A DNA stretch of 64,000 bases from Bog-756 sp963828385 (GCA_963828385.1 CAWHEF010000002.1:2232001-2296000); one strand, 5' to 3'; positions 26,150 through 35,785 are shown, numbered from the stretch's first letter. Notes: a model not told the origin generated them from the sequence alone. A program made the numbers and translations.

Positions 26150-27241
26150 ATGGAGTCCAACCCGACGGCGATCGACGGGAGCCCGTCCCCATCCGCGCCG
26201 GGCGGCGGCGATGTCGAAGGGATCGACGTCGAGGCGGTCGGGGCATGGCTGGCCTCCACGGTCGCCGGGGCAGAACCTCCCTTCGAGTACGAGCTGATCG
26301 CAGGCGGTCGCTCCAACCTCACCTTCCGGGTGACCGACGCCACCGGGCAGGCCTTTGCCCTCCGACGGCCTCCGATCAGCCACGTCCTGCCCACCGCCCA
26401 CGACATGAAGCGCGAGTACACGGTCATCAGCGCGCTGGGCACGACCGGTGTCCCCGTGCCCCGCACCCTCGGCCTGTGCACGGACGAATCGGTGAACGGT
26501 GCCCCCTTCTACGTGATGACCTTCGTGGAGGGGCGGATCGTGCGCGACGAGAAGGGCGCGCTCGCGCTCAGCGAAGCGAGCAGGAAGCACGCAAGCCACT
26601 CGCTGGTCGACACCCTGGCCCGGCTCCACGCCGTGGACGTCGATGCCGTCGGACTGGGGAGCTTCGCCAAGCGCGAGGAGTACATCGCCCGCCAGCTCAA
26701 GCGTTGGGACACACAGTTCACGCAGTCGACGGTCGACGGCGAGCCCGGGCCGGCTGTCGTCGACCGGGTCCACGAGCTCCTGGCGTCCAGGATCCCCGAC
26801 CAGCAGGCGGTCTCCATCGTCCATGGCGACTACCGGTTGGACAACACGGTCCTCGACGACGCCGGCGACGTGGCGGCCATCCTCGACTGGGAGATCTGCA
26901 CCCTCGGTGACCCGCTCGCCGACCTCGGTCTCCTCCTCGTCTACTGGTCCGAGCCAGACGACCCCGACGCATCGCTCGTCGGCGTGTTCCCGACGGCAAT
27001 TCCCGGATTCGCCACCCGCGCCGAGCTCGCCCGCCGCTACGGCGAGGCCTCGGGCCTGGACCTCTCGGCCCTCCCCTACTATCGGGCGTTCGGGTTCTGG
27101 AAGCTGGCCTGCATCCTCCAGGGCGTGTACGTCCGCTACGCCGGGGGTGCCGCCGCCGGTGACCGCACCGGTGTCGACCAGTTCGCAGCCCAGGTCGGAA
27201 AGCTCGGCGAGCGGGCCCTTGCCGAAGTGGAGAAGCTGTGA
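26150..27241 (+). CDS. Phosphotransferase family protein (APH/ACAD10-like kinase)
   Basis: 363-residue kinase-fold protein. N-lobe ELIAGGRSNLTFRV (glycine loop), ALRRPP, then SIVHGDYRLDN (catalytic HGD with D and N) and AILDWE (Mg-binding DWE in place of DFG/D-x-D). Close to the APH-like domains of ACAD10/11, which phosphorylate 4-hydroxyacyl-CoA intermediates, rather than to antibiotic kinases. ATG at 26150. GTGA overlap couples it to the PAC2 gene. Confidence 0.83.
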   Translation: MESNPTAIDGSPSPSAPGGGDVEGIDVEAVGAWLASTVAGAEPPFEYELIAGGRSNLTFRVTDATGQAFALRRPPISHVLPTAHDMKREYTVISALGTTGVPVPRTLGLCTDESVNGAPFYVMTFVEGRIVRDEKGALALSEASRKHASHSLVDTLARLHAVDVDAVGLGSFAKREEYIARQLKRWDTQFTQSTVDGEPGPAVVDRVHELLASRIPDQQAVSIVHGDYRLDNTVLDDAGDVAAILDWEICTLGDPLADLGLLLVYWSEPDDPDASLVGVFPTAIPGFATRAELARRYGEASGLDLSALPYYRAFGFWKLACILQGVYVRYAGGAAAGDRTGVDQFAAQVGKLGERALAEVEKL

Positions 27242-28143
27242 GTGAACCAGCGGACGGCCGCCTCTACCGTCTCGATCCTTGGGCCGACCTGGCCGGTCTG
27301 CGGACGCAGCGACCGGTCCTCGTCGTCGCGTTGGACGGCTGGGTCGATGCCGGCATGGGGGCGTCGGCTGCGGTCCTCGAGCTCCTGAAGGACTCCCCCA
27401 CCGCCACGGTCGCCACCTTCGACACCGAGCCCATCATCGACCAGCGCGCCCGCCGGCCCGTCGCCCGCATCGAGGACGGTGTGACCACCGAGCTCACCTG
27501 GCCGACCATCCGGCTGCTGGCGGGCAAGGACCAGGCCGACGCCGACATGCTCTACCTGACCGGGCCCGAACCCGACTTCCGGTGGGCGAGCTTCATCGGC
27601 GCCGTCATCGAGCTGGTCCGCGACCTCCAAGTGCGGATGGTGGTCGGTCTCGGTGCGTTCCCCGCCCCCACGCCCCACACGAGACCCGTCCGGCTGGCGT
27701 CGACGGTCCCACCGCAGTCGGCCGACCTGGCCGGCAGGATCGGCACCGTCCAGGGGACGCTCGAGGTCCCCGCCGGGATGCAGGCCGCCCTCGAGGTGGC
27801 CCTCGGGAACGCCGGGATACCGGTCATCGGTCTGTGGGCCCGGGTGCCCCATTACGTCTCGGCCATGCCGTACCCCGAGGCGAGCGCGGCGTTGATCGAC
27901 GGCCTGTGCTCGGTCGCCGGCGCCGTCGTGGACACCGCCGCCCTCCGCAACGCCGGCGACGCCACTCGCAGGCAGGTCGACGAGCTCATCGCTGCCAACC
28001 CCGACCACATCGAGATGGTGCGACGGCTGGAGTCGGCGCTCGACTCGCAGGAGACGACCCCGATGGGCTTCGACGGCGAGGTGCCGACCGGTGACGAGAT
28101 CGCTGCCGAGCTCGAACGGTTCCTGCGAGGCCAAGGGGGCTGA
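27238..28143 (+). CDS. PAC2 family protein
   Basis: 301-residue proteasome-assembly-chaperone-2 family protein, found in most actinobacteria (Rv2125 type). Landmarks: PVLVVALDGWVDAGMGASAA near the N terminus and GLWARVPHYVSAMPYPEASA in the middle. Function in bacteria is not established. GTG start overlaps the upstream stop by 4 bp. Confidence 0.83.
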   Translation: MSEPADGRLYRLDPWADLAGLRTQRPVLVVALDGWVDAGMGASAAVLELLKDSPTATVATFDTEPIIDQRARRPVARIEDGVTTELTWPTIRLLAGKDQADADMLYLTGPEPDFRWASFIGAVIELVRDLQVRMVVGLGAFPAPTPHTRPVRLASTVPPQSADLAGRIGTVQGTLEVPAGMQAALEVALGNAGIPVIGLWARVPHYVSAMPYPEASAALIDGLCSVAGAVVDTAALRNAGDATRRQVDELIAANPDHIEMVRRLESALDSQETTPMGFDGEVPTGDEIAAELERFLRGQGG

Positions 28144-28149
28144 CCCATC

Positions 28150-29163
28150 ATGGACGTCGACGGAGGGTTCGGTTCCGACCCGGCCGGCATCGTCGATGCA
28201 GCCACGCTGGCCGAGGAGGTTGCCTACGACGGGTTCTGGTCGGCGGAGACGAGCCACGACCCCTTCCTTCCTCTGGTCCTGGCGGCCGAGCACACAGAGA
28301 GGCTCGAGCTCGGGACGGCCATCGCCGTCGCCTTCGCCCGCAACCCGATGAACCTGGCCGTCCTGGCCAACGACCTCCAGACGCTCTCCCGGGGCCGGTT
28401 CATCCTCGGTCTCGGGTCACAGATCAAGCCGCACATCGAGAAGCGCTTCTCGATGCCGTGGTCACATCCGGCCGCCCGCATGCGGGAGCTCATCACGGCC
28501 ATCCGGGCCATCTGGGCCAGCTGGACCGACGGGAGCCGTCTGGCCTTCCGGGGCGAGTTCTACCGCCACACGCTCATGACCCCCATGTTCGACCCGGGGC
28601 CCAATGCGTTCGGCAATCCCAAGATCTTCCTCGCCGCCGTCGGGGAGCGGATGACCGAGGTGGCCGGCGAAGTGGCGGACGGGCTGCTCGTCCACGGCTT
28701 CACGACCGAGCGGTACCTGCGAGAGGTCACCCTTCCGGCGTTGGGACGAGGCCTCGAGGCGAGCGGGCGGAAACGAGACTCCTTCGAGATTTCCTATCCG
28801 GGCATGGTGGTGACCGGTGCCGACGCCGACGGCGTGGCTCGGGCCGATCGCCTCATCCGAGGACAGATCGCCTTCTACGGCTCGACCCCCGCCTACCGTC
28901 CCGTCCTCGAGCTCCACGGGTGGGGCGACCTGCAGGTCGAGTTGAACGCCCTCTCCAAACGGGGGGCATGGGACGAGATGGCCGGCCTCATCGACGACGA
29001 CGTACTCGAGGCCTTCGCCGTCGTCGGAGAACCAGAAGCGATCCCGGACAAGGTGCTCCAACGGTTCGGCGGGACGGTCGACCGGTTCGCCTTCTACGCC
29101 CCGCCGGCGCTCGGGCCCGAGCGGCTGGCCGGGGTGATCGCCGCTTTCAAGGACGGCAGATAG
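28150..29163 (+). CDS. LLM-class F420-dependent oxidoreductase
   Basis: 337-residue luciferase-like oxidoreductase. LAEEVAYDGFWSAETSHDPF is the N-terminal barrel segment; LELGTAIAVAFARNPMNLA and RFILGLGSQIKPHIEKRFSM (the GLGSQxKxH loop) are typical of the TIGR03617-like F420 group. Starts 6 bp after PAC2 and ends 21 bp from the convergent leuS stop. Substrate unknown. Confidence 0.87.
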   Translation: MDVDGGFGSDPAGIVDAATLAEEVAYDGFWSAETSHDPFLPLVLAAEHTERLELGTAIAVAFARNPMNLAVLANDLQTLSRGRFILGLGSQIKPHIEKRFSMPWSHPAARMRELITAIRAIWASWTDGSRLAFRGEFYRHTLMTPMFDPGPNAFGNPKIFLAAVGERMTEVAGEVADGLLVHGFTTERYLREVTLPALGRGLEASGRKRDSFEISYPGMVVTGADADGVARADRLIRGQIAFYGSTPAYRPVLELHGWGDLQVELNALSKRGAWDEMAGLIDDDVLEAFAVVGEPEAIPDKVLQRFGGTVDRFAFYAPPALGPERLAGVIAAFKDGR

Positions 29164-29184
29164 ACGGCCGCCGGAACAACACGT

Positions 29185-31695
29185 TCAGACCACGACGTTG
29201 ACCAGGCGAGGCGGCTTCACGATGAGCCGCTGCGGGCTCCGGCCGTCCAGGGCACCGGTTACCGCCTCCGATGCCAGGGCGAGCTGCTCGGCCTCTGACT
29301 CGGAAATCTCGGGAGGGACCTCGAGGCGGTCGCGCACCTTGCCGTTGACCTGGACGACCAACGTCACCAGCTGCGCCTTCGCCAGCTCCGGATCGGCGAC
29401 AGGCCACGGCTGCTCGTGGACGTGGGTACCGTGGCGGCGCTCCCAGGCTTCGGCCGTCACGTGCGGTGTCATCGGCGCCAGCAGGAGGAGCAGCGTGTCG
29501 GCGGCCTCGGACGTCACGTCGGCGTGGGCGTCACCCCGGGCATAGGGCTGGACCAAATTGACGAACTCCATGCAGGCAGCAACTGCCGTGTTGTAGGACC
29601 ATCGCTCGAAATCGCCGGTGACCCGGTCGATGAGCCGGTGGGTGGCCCGGCGAACGGCCATGTCGTCGGCGTTCAGCTCGCCCGCTCGTGGCGTTGTACC
29701 CGAGGCGTCGTCGGGCACGGCCAATCGCCACACCCGATCGAGGAACCGGCCGCATCCGTCGATGACATGATCGGTCTGCTCGGTCCAGTCGACGTCGTCG
29801 GCCGGCGGCCCCACGAAGAGGTGGAACAGGCGGAGGGCGTCTGCTCCGACGGTCGAGAGATAGCGGGTCGGGGCCACCAGGTTCCCCGTGGACTTCGACA
29901 TCTTCGTCCCGCCCATCCGGATCATCCCCTGGGTGAACAGGCGGGAGAACGGCTCCTCGACCCCGGAGGGGGCGAGCCCGACGTCGATGAGGGCACGGGT
30001 GTAGAAGCGGGCGTAGAGCAGGTGGAGGATGGCGTGCTCGATGCCGCCGATGTAGTTGTCGACGGGCATCCAGTGCAGGGCTGTTTCCGGGTCGAAGGGA
30101 GCCTCGGTCGTCCAGGGATCGGTGAACCGGAGGAAGTACCACGACGAGTCGACGAAGGTGTCCATCGTGTCGGTCTCCCTGGTGGCCGGTCCGCCACAGA
30201 TCGGACACGTGGTGTTGAGGAACGACGGATCGGTGGCGAGAGGCGACTCGCCGGTGGGGCGGAACTCGGCGACGTCGGGCGCCAGCACGGGCAGGTCTTC
30301 GTCGCCGACGGGTACGGCTCCGTGCTCGGGGCAGTAGACGATCGGAATCGGGCAGCCCCAGAACCGCTGTCGGGAAACCAGCCAGTCCCGCAACCGGTAG
30401 TTGACCTTGCGTTCGCCGAGGCCCTGGTCCTCCAACCAGTCGATCGCTTCGGCCTTCGCCGTGTCGATGTCGAGGCCGTCGAGCCAGTCGCTGTTGATCT
30501 TCGTGCCCACGCCGGTGTAGGCACCCCCGGGCCCACCGTCGGTACCGCCGCTCGTCTCCCAGCCCGGAGGGGGCTCCACCGTGCGCACGATGGGCAGACC
30601 GTGGGCGTGGGCGAAGTCCCAGTCCCTCGTGTCCTCGGCGGGAACGGCCATGATGGCCCCGGTGCCATACCCCATGAGGACGTAGTCGGCCACGTAGACG
30701 GGGACAGACGCGCCGTTGAACGGGTTGACGACCGACGAGCCGGTGAACGCACCCCGCTTCTCGAGGCTTTCGGGCCCGCTCTCTGACATCCGCTCGACGT
30801 CGGTGCTGGCAGCGGCCCGGGTCCGGAGATCATCGACGGCCGGACGGTGCTCGGGTGTGGTCAGGGCGTCGACCATCGGGTGCTCGGGAGCCACCACGGC
30901 GTAGGTCATGCCGAAGGAGGTGTCCGGCCTGGTGGTGAACACCCTCAGGGCCAGTCGATCGCGTCCGTCGGACCCGTCCCCACCCTCCACCACCAGGTCG
31001 AACTCGGCTCCCTCGGAACGACCGATCCAGTTGCGCTGCATGGTCTTGACACGCTCGGGCCACTCGAGATCGTCGAGGGCGGCGAGCAGGTCGTCGGCGT
31101 AGTCGGTGATGCGGAGGAACCACTGCTCGAGATCGCGCTTGACCACCACATCGCCGGACCGCTCACAGGTCCCGTCGGCCAGGACCTGCTCGTTGGCGAG
31201 CACCGTCTTGCACCCCGGGCACCAGTTGACCGGGGCGGTGGCCCGATAGGCGAGACCGGCGTCGAGCAGCTTCTTGAAGATGACCTGGTTCCAGCGGATG
31301 TACTCCGGGTCGTGGCTGCGGATCTCGCGTCGCCAGTCGTAGACGGCGCCGAGAGCGATGACCGACGCCTTGAACTCGGCGATGCGCTCGTCGGTGAAGA
31401 TACGGGGGTGGGTTCCGGTCTGGATGGCGGCGTTCTCCGCCGGGAGGCCGAAGGAGTCGAAGCCGAAGGGTGACAGCACCCCGTAGCCGAGCATGGTCCG
31501 GTGACGGACGAGCAGGTCGCCGAAGGTGTAATTACGGACATGTCCCATGTGGGCGGGGCCCGACGGGTAGGGGTAGAAGGTCAGCACGTACCAGGGCGGC
31601 CGGGGATCGTCGGCGTCGACCTCGTAGCTGCCCTCGTCGGCCCAGCGTCCTTGCCATTTCTCTTCGATCTCGGCGACGTCGTAGGCCCGGGCCAT
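29185..31695 (-). CDS. leuS: Leucyl-tRNA synthetase
   Basis: 836-residue class I aminoacyl-tRNA synthetase. HMGH (residues 49-52) is the HIGH motif, KMSKS in TKMSKSTGN (about residue 595) is the second ATP site. The inserted CP1 editing domain with TRPDTSFGMTYAVVAPEHP and the zinc-binding WCPGCKTVL and CPICGG clusters are present. Length and order match bacterial LeuRS. A clear AGGAGG lies 3-4 nt before the ATG at 31695. Convergent with the LLM gene. Confidence 0.97.
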   Translation of the reverse strand: MARAYDVAEIEEKWQGRWADEGSYEVDADDPRPPWYVLTFYPYPSGPAHMGHVRNYTFGDLLVRHRTMLGYGVLSPFGFDSFGLPAENAAIQTGTHPRIFTDERIAEFKASVIALGAVYDWRREIRSHDPEYIRWNQVIFKKLLDAGLAYRATAPVNWCPGCKTVLANEQVLADGTCERSGDVVVKRDLEQWFLRITDYADDLLAALDDLEWPERVKTMQRNWIGRSEGAEFDLVVEGGDGSDGRDRLALRVFTTRPDTSFGMTYAVVAPEHPMVDALTTPEHRPAVDDLRTRAAASTDVERMSESGPESLEKRGAFTGSSVVNPFNGASVPVYVADYVLMGYGTGAIMAVPAEDTRDWDFAHAHGLPIVRTVEPPPGWETSGGTDGGPGGAYTGVGTKINSDWLDGLDIDTAKAEAIDWLEDQGLGERKVNYRLRDWLVSRQRFWGCPIPIVYCPEHGAVPVGDEDLPVLAPDVAEFRPTGESPLATDPSFLNTTCPICGGPATRETDTMDTFVDSSWYFLRFTDPWTTEAPFDPETALHWMPVDNYIGGIEHAILHLLYARFYTRALIDVGLAPSGVEEPFSRLFTQGMIRMGGTKMSKSTGNLVAPTRYLSTVGADALRLFHLFVGPPADDVDWTEQTDHVIDGCGRFLDRVWRLAVPDDASGTTPRAGELNADDMAVRRATHRLIDRVTGDFERWSYNTAVAACMEFVNLVQPYARGDAHADVTSEAADTLLLLLAPMTPHVTAEAWERRHGTHVHEQPWPVADPELAKAQLVTLVVQVNGKVRDRLEVPPEISESEAEQLALASEAVTGALDGRSPQRLIVKPPRLVNVVV

Positions 31696-31920
31696 GGCCT
31701 CCTAGGGTATCGGCGGTCGACGAGCGTTCCTGCCTTTGTCGTGTTCTCCCATGGGCGAACCTGCAATACACGCGTGACGGTGCCGGAGGGGTCTGCTGGG
31801 AGCACGGTGGAGGCGACGACAGGGGGCAACCGGCGGTGCCGACGTGGCTCACCGGCGGGCGCCACTCTGTCGTAGCCACGACGGTGCCGGAGACCATCAA
31901 AGGAGCCCGAGCGGCGCTGC

Positions 31921-31926
31921 TATCCT
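31921..31926 (+). promoter_or_regulatory. Candidate -10 of tRNA-Ala
   Basis: TATCCT 13 nt before the tRNA 5' end. The -35 is not clear. The 244 bp between leuS and the tRNA contain no T-box-like motif. Confidence 0.35.
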
Positions 31927-31939
31927 CTGCCTGACCCAG

Positions 31940-32016
31940 GGGGGCGTAGCTCAGCTGGTAGAGCGCTTGACTGGCAGTCAAGAGGTCCGTGGGTTCGAGT
32001 CCCATCGCCTCCACCA
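31940..32016 (+). tRNA. tRNA-Ala (anticodon GGC)
   Basis: Full cloverleaf: acceptor GGGGGCG pairs with CGCCTCC, D-arm GCTC..GAGC, anticodon stem CTTGA/TCAAG with loop CTGGCAG (GGC at 31973-31975), T-arm with GGTTCGAGTCC, discriminator A and encoded CCA (32014-32016). The G3-U70 wobble pair, the alanine identity element, is present. Its 3' half is partly duplicated at 40875-40907. Confidence 0.97.
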
Positions 32017-32122
32017 AAGGTCCAGGTCACGGCAGGTATGCGGCCCAGTCGTACGAGTGGCCCACCGGCAATGTGGCTACCCCCGAAGCGCCTGAGCGGC
32101 TTACCCCAGCGGCCCTTCGGAC

Positions 32123-32575
32123 CTATCTGTTGTCCTTCAAGAACCGATCCCGTTCAGCTTCGTCGGTGAAGAGCAGGATCGCCCAGGCGTGGGTGCTGCC
32201 GTTACGACGCAGGGTCTCATAACGGTGGTTCCCGTCCTCTAGGAGGAACTTGCCGTCATGGTGGGACACCAGCAGCGGCGGCGGTTCCCATCCTTCATCA
32301 ACGCTGTGCTCCATCTCGCGCACGTCGGACTCCCAGTCCTCCTCGGCGATGGGGACCACCACTTCGTCCTCATCGGGGCCGGCCATGGGAGTGAGTCGGT
32401 CGAGCTCAATCTGCATGGGACCCAAGTAGGTCGGCTCTTGGAAACCGACCGAAGCCGCCAATTTTGCGTTGTCGCTTCCGGCGCTCGATAGGAAGTCGAC
32501 GACCCATTGGGCCAGCCGGCCCTCGTCGGCGGCGTCGTGGGCCGAGGCGAGTGAAAACTCTTTGTCGCCGGTCAT
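32123..32575 (-). CDS. Hypothetical ParB/sulfiredoxin-like protein
   Basis: 150-residue cytosolic protein. LLEDGNHRYETLRRNG resembles the ParB/Srx nucleotide-binding loop (G-x-H-R), preceded by PPPLLVSHHDGKF, a common layout in small ParB-like domain proteins. No DNA-binding domain follows. Its ATG overlaps the HAD gene's stop (ATGA). First gene after the tRNA on the island side; function unknown. Confidence 0.65.
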   Translation of the reverse strand: MTGDKEFSLASAHDAADEGRLAQWVVDFLSSAGSDNAKLAASVGFQEPTYLGPMQIELDRLTPMAGPDEDEVVVPIAEEDWESDVREMEHSVDEGWEPPPLLVSHHDGKFLLEDGNHRYETLRRNGSTHAWAILLFTDEAERDRFLKDNR

Positions 32576-33297
32576 GCTGACGAAGATTTGGAGATCAGCT
32601 CGGCCAGCGCGGTCAGGGACGGCACCCGGTCGTAACCCGCGTCCCGATGGAGGTCGAGGGGATCGATGACGAAGGGCCTGATCCCGGCGCGCCTTGCGCC
32701 GACGACATCGATGGCGGCCATGTCGCCGAGGTACCACACCCGGTCCGCTGTGAGGCCGAGGAGGTCGATGGCCGCCTGGAAGATCCGGGGATCGGGCTTC
32801 ATGACCCCGACATCGCCAGAGTCGACGACACACTCGACAGGCACGCCGGCGCCTGGACCGACCTGACAGAGCTCGAGTTGGGCGAGCCGATGGCCCATCA
32901 TGCCGTCCGCGTTCGAGATGATGCCTACCCGGACCCCGGTGTCAACCAGGTCCTGCAGACCCTGACGGCTCCCTGGCACCGGTTCGACCCACAACCCCGC
33001 ATCGGCGAACTCGCTGTCGATGTGGCGGTGGGCCTCTTTTCGCAGCTCCGTCGGCACACCGCATTCTTCGATATAGGTGGCGAGATAGTCGAACCAGGCC
33101 TCGTTCCAATTCGCGTCGACGTCCACGAGGACGCCGAACCGTGTCGCGGCCCGGTAGTGCGCCCCGGTCAGCACCTCTGGGCGGACGGAACACTCGGCCC
33201 GCTCGAAAGCCCCGAGGATCCGCTCGGAGTCGGGAATGACGAACACGCCGCCGGCGTCGAGGAGCACAGCGTCGGGACGGTCGGCGGAGCAGGCCAC
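32572..33297 (-). CDS. HAD-superfamily hydrolase
   Basis: HAD phosphatase/dehalogenase-like enzyme of about 241 residues from the GTG at 33297. Motif I is degenerate: AVLLDAGGVFVIPD, where the usual D-x-D nucleophile pair reads D-A-G. Motif II ISNADG, motif III MKPDPRIF (Lys) and motif IV YLGDMAAIDVVG are normal. Loss of the second Asp (general acid) with G is seen in some HADs and may lower phosphatase activity. An upstream in-frame start at 33471 is possible but unlikely. Confidence 0.8.
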   Translation of the reverse strand: MACSADRPDAVLLDAGGVFVIPDSERILGAFERAECSVRPEVLTGAHYRAATRFGVLVDVDANWNEAWFDYLATYIEECGVPTELRKEAHRHIDSEFADAGLWVEPVPGSRQGLQDLVDTGVRVGIISNADGMMGHRLAQLELCQVGPGAGVPVECVVDSGDVGVMKPDPRIFQAAIDLLGLTADRVWYLGDMAAIDVVGARRAGIRPFVIDPLDLHRDAGYDRVPSLTALAELISKSSSA

Positions 33298-33508
33298 GCC
33301 CCGAACGTACCCAGGCTTGGCCTCTGCCGCAGCGATCCCCTCTCGCTCGAGGTCGTCACAAGGTTCGCTACCCGATGACCGGCTCCATGTCCAGCGGGGA
33401 GAGGGTTCAGGTATCACCGAAGACAGCTCGTCACACGACCCACCAAGGCTCGCACCCCAGGATCGAGTCATCGCTGGAAATCCTGGGTGATGAATCGAGA
33501 TCGGGCTC

Positions 33509-33533
33509 TCACAAGGGGAAAGGCCCGTTGTGA
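33509..33533 (-). terminator. Candidate hairpin after yihY-like gene
   Basis: On the minus strand TCACAACGGG-CCTTT-CCCCTTGTGA forms a 10-bp stem with one C-C mismatch, 43 bp after the YihY-like stop. No U tract. Confidence 0.45.
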
Positions 33534-33575
33534 ATCTTGTGAACCTTCGTGCCCGCCACGCTTCTGACCACCGAG

Positions 33576-34706
33576 TTAGGCCCCATCCTGGCGAATAGCT
33601 TCTCGTTGTCGGGCTGCCTCGGTGACCCGCTCGCGCTCCGGGTCATCAAGCTTCTTGGTGCTCCGTAGTTCCACAGAGGGATCGACATCGGGTGGAAGGC
33701 CACTCTCGATGGCTCGCTGGTGCTGGAGCTCTGCGTTCACTTCAGCGCCGATGAGCACAGACAGGTTGGTCAACCAGAGCCAGACGAGGAAGATGATGAT
33801 GCTGGCGAAAGCGCCATAGGTCTTGCTGTAGGAGCTGGAGAAGGAGACGTACAAGGCAAAGAGAGCGGACGCGACGAGCCAAATGCCAACGGCGACAAGA
33901 CCGCCGGGGGTGACCCAACGAAAGCCCGGCTGCTTGACGTTCGGGCACGCCCAGTACAGGAGGGAGAACATGAAGCTGACGAGTACCACGAGGATGGGCC
34001 ACTTGGCGATGTCCCAAACGGTGACCGCGGTGTGTCCGATCCCGAAGGCCTGGCCGGCCTGGGTGGCGAACTTGCCGGTCAGGACGACCAGAAGGGCGCT
34101 GACGACCAACAGGACCATGGTAACGGCGGTGACCCCGACCCGGGTGGGGATCTTTTGCCACGCCGGCCGTCCTTCTTCGACGTTGTAGACGGCATTGGAT
34201 GCACGCATGAATGCTGAGACGTAGCTCGACGCGGACCATAAGGCGATCACAAGCCCGACGATTGCAGCAACAGTTGCCGCCCCGGCACGGCCCTCAACGT
34301 GGCGGATCGTCGTGGTGAGAAGCGACTTCACGCTTCCTGGGGCGACCTGCTCGAGGTTGTGGGTGATCTGAGCGGTGGTGGAATGTCCGAAGAAGCCCAA
34401 GAGCGAGACAAGGACCAGCAAAGCAGGGAACAGAGCCAGCAGGCCGTAGTAGGTGAGGGTGGCGGCCCTGTCAGTGAGGTTGTCGGCCCGAATCTTCGTA
34501 CTGACGCGCCGACTGATCTGCCACCACGACCGCGACGGAATCTCTGTTGGTGTTGCCGGCTCGCGCTTTGACTCGCTTGCGGGATCTCGTTGGCTGCTCA
34601 TGTCAGCGGACCGGCCTTGTTCCAACGAGACGGGCCCTCCCTTGCGCAAACCTGGTCCTTCGCTCCCACCCGTACCACTCGATGAATCATTCGTTGTCCG
34701 TCTCAC
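33576..34706 (-). CDS. YihY/BrkB family inner-membrane protein
   Basis: 376-residue membrane protein of the YihY/virulence-factor BrkB family: six hydrophobic helices from about residue 85 (TYYGLLALFPALLVLVSLLG) to 335 (IIIFLVWLWLTNLSVLIGAE), ending in the family-typical AEVNAEL. Cytoplasmic N-terminal 70 residues are polar. GTG at 34706 has AGGAG 5 nt upstream. Role unclear in general; here first in sequence of an envelope-stress set. Base composition is lower in GC than leuS or the CYP51 operon. Confidence 0.87.
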   Translation of the reverse strand: MRRTTNDSSSGTGGSEGPGLRKGGPVSLEQGRSADMSSQRDPASESKREPATPTEIPSRSWWQISRRVSTKIRADNLTDRAATLTYYGLLALFPALLVLVSLLGFFGHSTTAQITHNLEQVAPGSVKSLLTTTIRHVEGRAGAATVAAIVGLVIALWSASSYVSAFMRASNAVYNVEEGRPAWQKIPTRVGVTAVTMVLLVVSALLVVLTGKFATQAGQAFGIGHTAVTVWDIAKWPILVVLVSFMFSLLYWACPNVKQPGFRWVTPGGLVAVGIWLVASALFALYVSFSSSYSKTYGAFASIIIFLVWLWLTNLSVLIGAEVNAELQHQRAIESGLPPDVDPSVELRSTKKLDDPERERVTEAARQREAIRQDGA

Positions 34707-34739
34707 GGTTACTCCTGCTCTTGGTGCCCGGGAATCCAG

Positions 34740-35357
34740 CTACTGGCCCCTGCTTTTGCCCGTCGAGCCTTGGGACTGCTCCTTGACGTCGGCCGCGGCC
34801 TCGGAAGCGGACGAGCGAACTTCGCCGGTGGCGGACTTCGTCTGGTCTTTGACTGCACTGGCGGAATCCGTAGCGCTCGCACGCAGTTCTTGGGCGGCCT
34901 CGCTGACGCTCCCTTTGAGATCCTCGGCGGCGCCTTCCGCGGAGTCTCGCGCCTGGTCGATAGCTGGCTGGGCCTTGTCCAGTACTTGGGTCGCGGCTTG
35001 CTGCTCGACGTCAGATGTAGGCAGGATAGAAGCCACGAGGAACCCGATGCCGAATGCGATCAATCCCGCTGCCAATGGGTTCCCCTGCGTCCCCCCGGCC
35101 ACGCTCTCCGGTGCATGGCGGGCGGTGTCGACTGCTGAACCGATGGTCCCAGTGCCGCCGTCAGACGGAGTGGCGGGATCATGGGCGGAGCCAATAACAG
35201 TCTGTCGGAGTGAGGCAACCTTTTGACGAACCCTGTCTCTGCGCCGCGCCATGATCCGCCCGGGCCGCACCCGGTCACTTACTTCGTCCATCGTCACCGC
35301 AAGATCGGTCCGGGTGCCCTCGATCTCGGCCTTTAGCTCATCTGTTCGTGTGCCCAT
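34740..35357 (-). CDS. DUF3618 domain membrane-associated protein
   Basis: 205 residues. The N-terminal DUF3618 motif DELKAEIEGTRTDLAVTMDE, one hydrophobic helix (about residues 92-112, AAGLIAFGIGFLVASILP), and an Ala/Ser/Glu-rich helical tail (AEDLKGSVSEAAQELRASAT) resembling LEA or ElaB-type proteins. Such genes occur beside holin-X genes in actinobacteria and alphaproteobacteria. Overlaps the next gene upstream by 25 bp. Confidence 0.82.
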   Translation of the reverse strand: MGTRTDELKAEIEGTRTDLAVTMDEVSDRVRPGRIMARRRDRVRQKVASLRQTVIGSAHDPATPSDGGTGTIGSAVDTARHAPESVAGGTQGNPLAAGLIAFGIGFLVASILPTSDVEQQAATQVLDKAQPAIDQARDSAEGAAEDLKGSVSEAAQELRASATDSASAVKDQTKSATGEVRSSASEAAADVKEQSQGSTGKSRGQ

Positions 35358-35785
35358 TCCACATCCTCCTTGACGGTTTGCACGGTCTCCGTCGGACCGT
35401 GGACGGACTTCAACTTTCGACGCCCAATCTGGAACAACAAACCGGCAGCGATGGCGAAGAGCGCCCCTACGATGAGGAAGGCGAACCCAGGGGCGACGAG
35501 TTCAGCCAGGCCCCAGGCGGCACCGAACGAAAGCAGGAGGACTGCCATGTACCCTGCGAATCCCGCTCCGCCGAGCATTCCCGCTCCCTTGCCAGCCTTT
35601 ACCGCTTCCTCCCGCAACTCCTCCTTCGCCAGAGCGATCTCCTGGCGGAAGAGAGCGCTCAGGTCCGAGGACATCCGTCCTACCAGTCGCCCGAGCGATT
35701 GATCCTCCGGTTGTGCCGCCGCTTCCGACACCCCAGAGGTATCCAATTGCATCGATTGGCCGTCCTGGGCGCCGAACTCACTCAT
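35333..35785 (-). CDS. Holin-X-like (phage holin superfamily III) membrane protein
   Basis: 150 residues. LFRQEIALAKEELREEAVKA is the charged amphipathic helix of the Holin-X family, followed by two hydrophobic helices (about residues 70-95 and 98-118). Despite the name, these cellular proteins are not lysis holins; they accompany DUF3618/LEA-like genes. Its ATG overlaps the stop of the upstream gene (ATGA). Confidence 0.83.
   Translation of the reverse strand: MSEFGAQDGQSMQLDTSGVSEAAAQPEDQSLGRLVGRMSSDLSALFRQEIALAKEELREEAVKAGKGAGMLGGAGFAGYMAVLLLSFGAAWGLAELVAPGFAFLIVGALFAIAAGLLFQIGRRKLKSVHGPTETVQTVKEDVEWAHEQMS

Noticed and set aside
31696..31939. T-box leader of leuS
   Set aside because: No AGGGTGG-type antiterminator motif or specifier loop seen in the leader.
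33576..35785. Prophage remnant (because of the holin-X name)
   Set aside because: No phage structural, integrase or lysis genes; holin-X/DUF3618/YihY are common cellular envelope genes.
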